A stretch of 64,000 nt of DNA from Kappaphycus alvarezii. Its lineage: Eukaryota > Rhodophyta > Florideophyceae > Gigartinales > Solieriaceae. The stretch spans positions 434,001-498,000 of the forward strand of contig NADL03000771.1 of assembly GCA_002205965.3 (NCBI GenBank), written 5' to 3'. Each line of letters opens with the position of its first letter. The first letter of the stretch is position 1. The notes beneath the pieces are model-generated. The model was not told the DNA's origin and searched no databases. It was given only the letters and a program-made list of their open reading frames with translations. Shown here in pieces: positions 56,779 through 64,000 of the stretch. The position numbers were made by a program, and so were the translations under genes.

Positions 56779-58100
56779 ACGTAATGACAGAAACTTGTAA
56801 CATATCCAATGGATTGCACTGTACTAATGGGAGGAAGTTTAATGCGTTCAGTATACTAATTGGATAACAATACCTTTTTTATTGCATTGCAGCAATCTCT
56901 GCTTTAGAAATGCCATAATCGGGAGCATTTGGCTCCATGCTCTTTATTACTGTTTGCATACCACGGTACAATTCAGTGGTGAATCGCTTGTACGACGACA
57001 AATGTGCAATCCAAGCTCAAATGCATATGTCATGTGAATGCAAACATGCAAAAGTCCCGATGGATGTGCACAGAGGAATTCCAATGGGGTGCTAACCGCT
57101 AAAGACGCTGTGCTACTATGCAGTGGACAGCAGCGCACCGACAGGAGTTCGGTGGTACAGAGGGGCGCAGCTGACTAGAGGTCGCTCGGACTAGGTACAG
57201 AATTTGCGTCCATTTCATTCGCAACTCACATGCGGCAATCTAACCTTTATTGACACGCTTCAAGGACGCAAGAACTACACAGCGCTGTACCTGCAGAATT
57301 GTGTTGAGGTTATGGCACTTATGACCGCTGAGAATTGGTGCCACCAGCCAAGTACCGTTGAGAGTACTACTTAACCACCCAGTTTCTTGTGTACTTTCTC
57401 GCTCAAACTAGTGTACCATAGGCCACATCTTCCATGCATTAAAATAACCCAAAAATTCCCCCCTATACCATAGGCAGATGGATTATTGGTAATACCGGTA
57501 GAACCTTGGCTTACATCGGCGAGGGGCAGGCGAGTTCAACTTCTTTATCCGCAGAGGGAGAGACGTTATTTAGGCGCAAGAAAAATCTATCTAGCTGCGA
57601 TCAAACTAGATGGCAGGCGATTGCGCGAGAAAAGGGGAGCAAAACGCAGCAAGCACTGTAGTGATCCTTCCATGTGGAGGCGCTGACCTGATGTAAACGT
57701 AATTTGGACTGAGAATAGAATGAAGACTAGAGTGCGCATTCGACAAATGTCATCAATTAATGACAGTTTGTCATGTACTGTATATCAGTACTAGTCTTAC
57801 AAAACTTCGGCAAGTAGAAAAAGGTTATTTCCTGTAGCCCCTACAAATCTAATCTGCGACATTTGACATGCTAGATGTACTTGATCCTGTGGCAGAATAC
57901 CCCTTCATGAGATGTCAACTTGTCTTGTAACATGTTCAGGAGGGCGACGTAGCATCCTAAAAAACAAATAGCTGCAGATTTGTCTCGCCCTAAACATATT
58001 GAGTTTTCGAGTTTCCGGAGAGAACTCAGCAAGGAGTTCAACCTCTGACCGATGCGGAGTAGTAGCTGCCAAAGAACTCTGTCAACCACTAAACCACGCA
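56779..58100. other. No recognised gene
   Basis: Short frames only. TACTGTATATCAGTACTAG occurs near 57776. The GC content begins to rise toward the LINE nest from about 57900. Confidence 0.3.
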
Positions 58101-58109
58101 AGTCATGTC

Positions 58110-58690
58110 CATACGAATCCGACCGAATATAGTTATAGCAGTACATGGCACTGAGCTGCGACCCGCTGACACAGTGTTCCACCACAGCAACAGCTCCCGA
58201 CGGGATCGTGGATCGCGTGGATCGCTCGATCGCCCGCGATGCCCCCGTTGTCTCTCCGTTCAAAGAAGATGTACGATCACGAGCCACTCGGGAAGTGGGC
58301 GGTGCTGCTGCAATTGCGCACCACAACAAGTTGTCTGAACTGGAGCCAAAACTGTCCCATCGACTCCCCCCGTCCTCAGATAACGCCACATACTCCAACA
58401 AGTTCGACTTTCAACCACTGGTCTTCGATTTCCTGGTTTGCCCTTGTCCGGCAACCATCATCTTCACAGAGAGTCTCTTGTCGCGCATCACGGAGAAGTT
58501 CAGTACATCCGTTGGAGTTATCCGCACACGTATCTTCAGGCGCGTTTTTGTACAATATGGTCGTCTGCTGCACAATCTATATTTTGTTGCATGTCGCTGC
58601 ACGTGGCCGACGTGGACCACCCAGTTAGCTCTTAGCAAGCAATGTAGTCGGATCCTGCAGGGGGCACCGTAATAGTAATGCCGTAAGATT
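58110..58690 (+). pseudogene. LINE-like element copy A: C-terminal nuclease-like domain and 3' tail
   Basis: The frame 58145-58672 reads 'DAPVVSPFK', 'REVGGAAAIAHHNKLSELEP', 'FDFQPLVFDFLV' and 'RITEKFSTSVGVIRTRIFRR'. In this class of RT elements, the region after the RT ends with a DVTV-S-P motif, a helix that includes AxxHH/K, and a 'F-x-PLV-x-D/E' strand, which I read as the PD-(D/E)XK-like nuclease end. The coding part is followed by the shared tail with AGTCGGATCCTGCAG (58646-58660). Everything 5' of about 58110 is missing: a typical 5' truncation. The nuclease reading is inference. Confidence 0.6.
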
Positions 58691-60440
58691 GATGAAAGTC
58701 AGAAAAATCCAGATACTTTTAGTTAAGACGGCTCTGATACCGCCGGCTCCGTCGCAGATGCAAGGGCACGTCGCCGGCTTGCTGGTGTTACTCGCTCCCC
58801 TGTCCGCCTTGACCCCGAACTGGAGAGGCCGAAAGGAGGCCGCCCGCACCGTCCCTTCGCCATTGCCCCCGGATAGGGCTTCGCTTTTACGTCGGCTGAA
58901 GCTACCCAAGAGTTTCTCTTTGAATCTTGTCGCCGGGCCCATGTACTCCTCCCCAACGCGTCACACTCCCCTCTGTCGGCAAGTGGACGTACGTCTACTT
59001 TACGACCTGGGGGGCCGACCACATGGAGGCCACCCTCACTCACTTGAAGGCGCCCTTCCCCGACCTCAATCACTCTGTGCATCACCTTTTCATGGCAGGG
59101 AAGGCCCTCGACGCTTTCACTGCCGGGGGCATTGTGACCCGGCTGCAGAAGGAAACCCGTCTCCTCCACAATGCCGTCCGCCGCGTCGACCGCCGCTCCG
59201 TCACCCACGCACCCTGCCAGCGTTTGCATCAGCCCTGCGGGGCCACATTAATGAAATTGCGGTTTTACGCCGCAAGCCCAGGCAGCCCTGGAAACTGGGC
59301 TCCCAGAAGGACACTGCCGCACCCACCAAGGAGACCGCCGCTGTCCGTCAAGATGTCCTCCCAGTGTGCCATGCCACGGTGGATCCTACAACTGCCGTGG
59401 CACACCGGATGAACTCCGCCCATGCCCCCCCCCAGCCCAAGACCGCCGCTCCCACCCACGGGCCTCGCCGCCGCATCCACTCTGCGGCCATTGGCAAAGC
59501 CCGAAGCTCCCAGGCCTCTCGAGACAAAGGCATCGCCCGTGTGGATCTTCACATGGGGTTCACTCCCCTCCACCTCCGTCCTTCACCCGCAGGCTCGGAA
59601 CCCTGCTGCCATCCTACGTCCCACTCCCACTGCGCCTTCCTTGCCTACGGAGGCCATGGAGAACGTGGAGCCAGCGGGACCCCCGCACATAGACACCTCG
59701 GCACACGCTGCGGTGAAGGATACCCTTCGGAGGCAGCTGCCGCGGGCCACTCCACCTAATGATGGCCGTGGAATCGTCTACTACATCCTCCGTTTCCCTG
59801 TCCTCTGTCCCTTTGTCGACCCCTTATGACATCCTAAGAACCCCTTACTGGGAGGCGGACATTTTCCAGGACATCCCTCCGCATGTGTCAGCCAGTTCGT
59901 CCTCCTCCTCATCAAGCTGGTCAAAGCCGCTTCCAACGCGCGAAGTGAAGCTGCCGTCCATCGGGACCTTCTGCATCTTCATATGCTGTACATCTCTGTC
60001 CTGCGCAGCCCTCGGGTTGAGTACGGGTGGAGATCCGTCCAAGGACAACGCTTCTCGCTCTGGGACAGGATGACGCGGGCTCACACTGGCCCCCCACGGG
60101 GCGAACTATGGGCTGATGCTCTCAACGCGTATCACCACTGGGCAGAGTGGGTTATCAAGCACTGCCCCAATGCTCGCGCTCCCGCTCCGCCCACTAAAGC
60201 CAACCGTTCTCGGCGGGCTGAGGCCCTCTGCGCAGATGCTCGCCATTGCAGGGCGATGCGGACACTCCACAATGCTCCGTCCGCCAACGTCAACGGGCCT
60301 TGTACAATCCAGAGCCTGCGGAAACTTCCCCTGTCTCCGCCGTGGCCCATCGCCCCGCTTCCAGAGGACCGCCTCCCACCACCCCCGGAACTTACTGAGC
60401 CACCATTGCGCGGGCTGCTCTTCGCCTCCCGCAGGTAACC
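58689..60440 (+). pseudogene. LINE-like element copy B: N-terminal ORF region
   Basis: This is a GC-rich coding region with overlapping open frames. 58689-59759 is open for 356 codons but has the odd Pro/Arg/His-rich look of a shadow frame. 58927-59412 ('ATLTHLKAPFPDLNHSVHHL', 'GKALDAFTAGGIVTRLQKET') and 59983-60438 ('RAEALCADARHCRAMRTLHN') look more like the real product. The CADAR block recurs in the copy at the right edge of the window on the minus strand ('FCADARYGEAIRSLHDAP'), which confirms that frame. The function of this N-terminal part is unknown. Confidence 0.55.
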
Positions 60441-61545
60441 ACGGCGGGACCGGACTGGACGCTCTCGCAGTAGTTCCACCTGCTTGCCAAGACCGCTCTT
60501 GGCCCTGACGCTGGTATCACCGGCGTCGGAGTATTGACGAAACTGGTCAATCGCATACCAAACGGAGACCTCCCCGATTCGGTTCTTCCCCTGCTCTCCG
60601 CTGCGACCCTCCTCTCGCTTCAGCCCAAGCCGGGGATGATCCGTCCCATTGTGGACGGCCCCCTATCCTCCGCCGACTGGTCTCGAAGACGCTGCTCACA
60701 TCGGCTGTTGATGACTCCCGTGCCTTTTTAGCCCCCTTCCAATATGGCCAATGGCGTCAAGGGTGGCATGGATGCAGTAGTCCACGAAGTGCGCACCATG
60801 CTTGGAAGGGTCTCATCGGACTCAAACGTGGCCACTGTCCTCATCGATGCTCGCAACGCCTTCAACTACGTTGATAGGCAATGAATGCTGAACATTCTGC
60901 CATCTCCTGACCCCTCGCTCGCCCGAGTTGCAAACATGGTGTACGGTCGATCCCAACACCCGCTCATTGTTCCAAATCGCGAGGGGACAATTCTTTCTAG
61001 CGCCTAAGGAACCCAGCAGGGGGACCCTGCGAGCATGCTGCGCTTCTCTTTGACGATCCAGCCGTCCATTAGGGTATCATTCTGAATCAGTGGTATGCCG
61101 ATGACGGCACAATAATGAGGTCCCTCACCGGTCAACGCCGAGCCCTGCGGTCTCTTGCACACCACGGCCCATCTTATGGTCTTTTCATCAATCACTACAA
61201 GACCGGCATCTCCTGGTCGCACACTTCGCAAGTGGAACGCGCGGCCTTCCTGGCCGAGTTTCTTCTCTCGGAATGCCCCGGCGACGGGTTTGAGCTGCTC
61301 GGGGCCCCGTTGAGTAACGCTGCCTTTACCAAGGCGTTTTTGCGCAGCAAGGTAGAGGGGTGCAGCCGCACCCTAGCACTGCCGGAACGGTCCTGGACCC
61401 CCGAGCTCTTTTCTACATGCAGCACCTATGTGCCCCGCCATGCCGTGTGCTTCACGCGTTCGGCTTGCTGGCCCTCAGCACGCCGCTGAGCCTGCAGCTG
61501 AGTTTGACTCCTCTGCAGTCGGTCCTCTTACGTCGCGTTCCATAA
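60441..61545 (+). pseudogene. LINE-like element copy B: reverse transcriptase domain
   Basis: All RT landmarks are present in changing frames: 'LLSLQPKPGMIRPIVDG' (from about 60616), 'GVKGGMDAVVHEVRTMLGRV', 'VLIDARNAFNYVDR' (60836-60878), 'GTQQGDP' (61008-61028), and 'QWYADDGTIM' with the catalytic YADD at 61094-61105. 'GLFINHYKTGISW' follows, the block after the active site. Stops (for example after VDRQ and before GTQQGDP) and several shifts mean the copy is dead, although the catalytic Asp pair survives. The motif order fits a non-LTR RT. It is homologous to the fragment at 4.3-5.0 kb. Confidence 0.8.
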
Positions 61546-62545
61546 ATTCTCCCTAACAGATGACGCCCGAGAATAAGTTTGTCTCCCACTCCGTCTAGGA
61601 GGGCATGGGTCCTCGATGATCGGTCCTTAAATGCACCGGGCTGTCGCTGCCACCATTCTCGACATTGCCCCGTCCGCTTACTCTACACCCCGCTCCGTTG
61701 CCGTACGTGGGAAACGCGCTCGTGGCGATATATCCTTCCTAGTCAACCAGGCACGCTCGTCTCTGCTCAACTACGTCCGCCGGATCCAAGGTGATCCGGT
61801 CGTCACCGACCTAGGCGCCTTTGACCGTGCCCCTAGTTGACATGCTCGTCAATCTTCAATCTCATCTAAATCGGGCACAGCAAGAGGCCAAGGCAAAGGT
61901 GTAATGGGAAGGTGATCTATGGAAAAGGGTGCCCCGTACCAACGCCACTTCGAGGAAGCCACCTGCCATCGTAAACGCGACCCGGCCTTTCGTACCAGCA
62001 CGGCCCCCGCTTTCCTAATTGCGCATCCCACCACTGCGACGAAGTTGTCGTCGCAGCATTGGAGCATCATACTACGTGCAACCCCCTTGTGACCCTGAAG
62101 CCAGCCTCACGGACCGGCCCATCGCATGTGACGTAGCTGTGACATCCCCATTTAAGCAGTCCTCATCCACGAAAGCGACGCAAGTCGCCGGTGGGGTTGC
62201 CGCCCTCACGCACCACCGCAACGTCCAAGTCGTCCAACACAAGCTGTCAAGTCGTCTGGTGGCCCTCTCCCAGCCCTCCCGCGACCGGGGTTTCCGATTC
62301 CAGCCCCTGGATTTTGATTCCCTCGGTGCCCCTTCTGCGGAAACTGTTATTTATTGAAGAGTTTGTACCCCGTGTTGCCAGGAAATACCACACCTCGGAC
62401 GCTACTATTCGCACGAGCATCTACCGGCGTATCAGTTGCGTCCTGCGGTCGTTTTGTGGGTATGGCCATCTTATCGCGAGCTTCAACGCACGTGGACGAT
62501 TTGGTCTATTCAGTTAGCTCAGAATAGTCGGTCAGTAGGTGCAGA
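61546..62545 (+). pseudogene. LINE-like element copy B: C-terminal domain and 3' tail
   Basis: The frame 62019-62357 reads 'DRPIACDVAVTSPFKQSSST', 'VAGGVAALTHHRNVQVVQHK' and 'FRFQPLDFDSLGAP', aligning with copy A. After a frameshift, 62191-62517 gives 'RVARKYHTSDATIRTSIYRR'. The tail CACGTGGACG...CAGTTAGCTCAGAATAGTCGG ends near 62545, in a shorter, more diverged form than in copy A. 61546-62000 is frame-broken and holds little I can read. Confidence 0.6.
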
Positions 62546-63600
62546 CCCTAGATAGTGTACGTAATGAGTACATAGGCCCAGTTTCATATGCATCGAGTCT
62601 GCGCCTCGGCCTGTCTCCTTGCCCATGCATTCAAATTGTCAAATCCCTCCCACGCAATTCCAGCTGCGGAAGAGTTCGACGCCCTTCAGCGCTCCTCCTT
62701 CGAGGTGCTGCACTGTTTCTCTCTCTCCGACGACGCGTGGACCCAGGTCTCCCTCCCCATCCTCCAAGGTGGACAAGGGTTTACTCAGTTCCTCCACAGC
62801 CTGCAGCCACCAGGATTCGATGCAGCCTTCCCCCGCGCCAAGACTGCTTCTTTCACCAACCCGCGCTTTTAAGCGCTCCTGGGCCTTCGTTTCCGAGGGG
62901 AGCGCGCTTTCCTCTTTGGTCCAGCACGGTCGCATCTCTGCGAGTTCCACCTCCGCGTCCCCGACCATCCATACTCCGCCTCTCATGACCTCGGACCCTT
63001 TTGACCCCAATTTCCTTGCCGCTAACCCGTGCGCAAATGGACCCAGAGAAGACAGGTGCTGCAAGACGCCACGGCCGAAGCTCATTGGCAAGACAAGTAT
63101 TGAACTGCCGATCCTGTCCCCTCGCACCACTCGACCCAAGGTGGCCGTCTCCGCATCCGTCGCCAAGCATTTCGCAGTAGCCCGGGCGCCGCCTTCTGAC
63201 TGCCCACCCCGCTACCGAGTCGATCTCTAAGGCGCACTGGCTGGTCATGCTACAACGCCATTTCGGCCTGCCTGTTTATTCTGACTCCCTCCAAATCCGT
63301 TGCCACACTGCCACCAGCCCCAGGATGCCCGGGTATCCCATGCAGCTACCTACTACCTGCACGGATCCGGCCGCCTCCACAGGCACCACCACCTCGCAAC
63401 GCCATCGCCTCCCAGCTTGTGCGCGCCGCTGGGCCCGATTGCTTGTTTGAGGCCCCATATACCCAGGACCGAACTGCGGCCCGCCCACCTCCTCGTCTAC
63501 CCCTCTACCCCGCAGGTCGGCCCGCAAACAACGGCCCGCAAACAACGGGCCGCAGAGATTGAGCAGACGCAATAGTCGCCGGATACCATCTCACGTCCAC
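62546..63600 (+). pseudogene. LINE-like element copy C: post-RT region and zinc/nuclease-like start
   Basis: 62588-62872 reads 'FDALQRSSFEVLHCFSLSDD' and 'WTQVSLPILQGGQGFTQFLH', the SLPI-x-x-GG-x-G block that follows the RT in this family. Further on, 63247-63575 and neighbouring frames give 'GSGRLHRHHHL', 'ASQLVRAAGPDCLFEAPYTQ' and 'PAHLLVYPSTPQ', equivalent to the His-rich motif and RPAD block before the DVTV motif. The frame 62619-63230 (203 codons) is long but Pro/Ser-biased and probably not the product. This copy begins right after copy B's tail, so the two sit head to tail. Confidence 0.55.
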
Positions 63601-63699
63601 TTTGGTGGCATAGTCCACATACCACTGCGCATGACGATTTTCGTCAGGACTCTAATGCCTTTGACACTACTCTCGGGGCGGATCGGGGCCGTGGCCAGC

Positions 63700-64000
63700 A
63701 AATGAAACCATCGTGGGGACGTCAGTTCCGGGCCTGCGGTAGTTGCGACGGCCGCCTCCGTGACGCAAGGGGGTAGAGGGAGGCTGCCTTTTGGAAGTGG
63801 AGCAATAAGCTGAGCCGGAGCAGGGTGCAGGGCTAGGAGCTGTGCGATTGTGCCAGGGTCATTGACATCAGCCTACGGGGCATCATGGAGGGAGCGTATG
63901 GCCTCGCCATAGCGAGCATCAGCGCAAAAGTGCCTCCGCGCAGCAGCACCGCTTGGCAGAGCTGGAGGGAGGCAGAGAGCCAGTGGTGGGCCATCGGTGA
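63700..64000 (-). pseudogene. LINE-like element copy D (minus strand, runs off the window)
   Basis: On the minus strand the last 300 bp read 'FCADARYGEAIRSLHDAP' and 'ADVNDPGTIAQLLALHP', matching 'LCADARHCRAMRTLHNAP' and 'ANVNGPCTIQSL' of copy B near 60225-60310. The 5' part lies outside the window and the rest ends or is broken near 63700. This makes copy D opposite in orientation to copies A-C. Confidence 0.6.

Noticed and set aside
62639-63166. Long minus-strand frames (175 and 131 codons) in the LINE nest
   Set aside because: GC-rich DNA has few stops, so long antisense frames are expected; the plus-strand reading aligns with other copies of the family.

Overview
The window is nuclear DNA of a eukaryote. 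It holds LTR retrotransposons (Ty1/copia and Ty3/gypsy), a DIRS/Ngaro-type tyrosine-recombinase retroelement, a LINE-like reverse transcriptase family, a Tc1/mariner-pogo-type DNA transposon, a MITE, a Bmt2-type rRNA methyltransferase and an F-box/LRR protein. The few host-like genes lack recognisable introns and sit in small groups inside long tracts of broken transposons. I think a florideophyte red alga of the Chondrus type fits best. That is inference from gene style and transposon families; no marker gene in the window proves it.

Layout. 1-4.3 kb is a decayed copia element; 4.3-5.05 kb is a GC-rich LINE-like RT fragment on the minus strand. 7.3-9.8 kb is the first host island: an intact Bmt2-like gene and a hypothetical gene on the opposite strand. 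10.2-15.3 kb is nested debris: a LINE 3' end carrying a 202-bp Tourist-like MITE, a gypsy element with gag, protease, RT and RNase H on the minus strand, a hairpin, a tRNA-like sequence and a broken zinc-finger ORF. 16.2-23.7 kb holds an unidentified broken coding stretch, a DIRS/Ngaro element and a separate integrase module. 23.7-27.9 kb is AT-rich and nearly featureless.

28.1-32.6 kb is the second host island: an F-box/LRR-like gene, an SLC35G/EamA-type transporter, a BORCS8-like gene and an unrecognised gene. Each is broken by one or two single-base frameshifts. 33-38 kb holds small ORFs and AT-rich DNA. 38.0-44.1 kb is a copia element between two ~340-bp direct repeats, with the RT region missing. 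45.3-47.4 kb is a DDE transposase remnant with candidate terminal inverted repeats. 52.2-52.7 kb is an exact 244-bp tandem duplication. 53.8-55.2 kb is a complete short LTR element carrying only gag, with primer-binding site, purine tract and target-site duplication. 55.6-56.8 kb is a second, badly decayed transporter of the same family as the one at 30 kb. 58.1-64.0 kb is a GC-rich nest of at least four LINE-like copies.

Two themes link the regions. The LINE-like copies share a conserved 3' tail that also occurs alone at 10.7, 14.2 and 43.7 kb. A TACAGTA/TACTGTA motif, often palindromic, recurs upstream of the host genes and inside the LTRs. Nothing bacterial is present: no operons, CRISPR arrays or rRNA.
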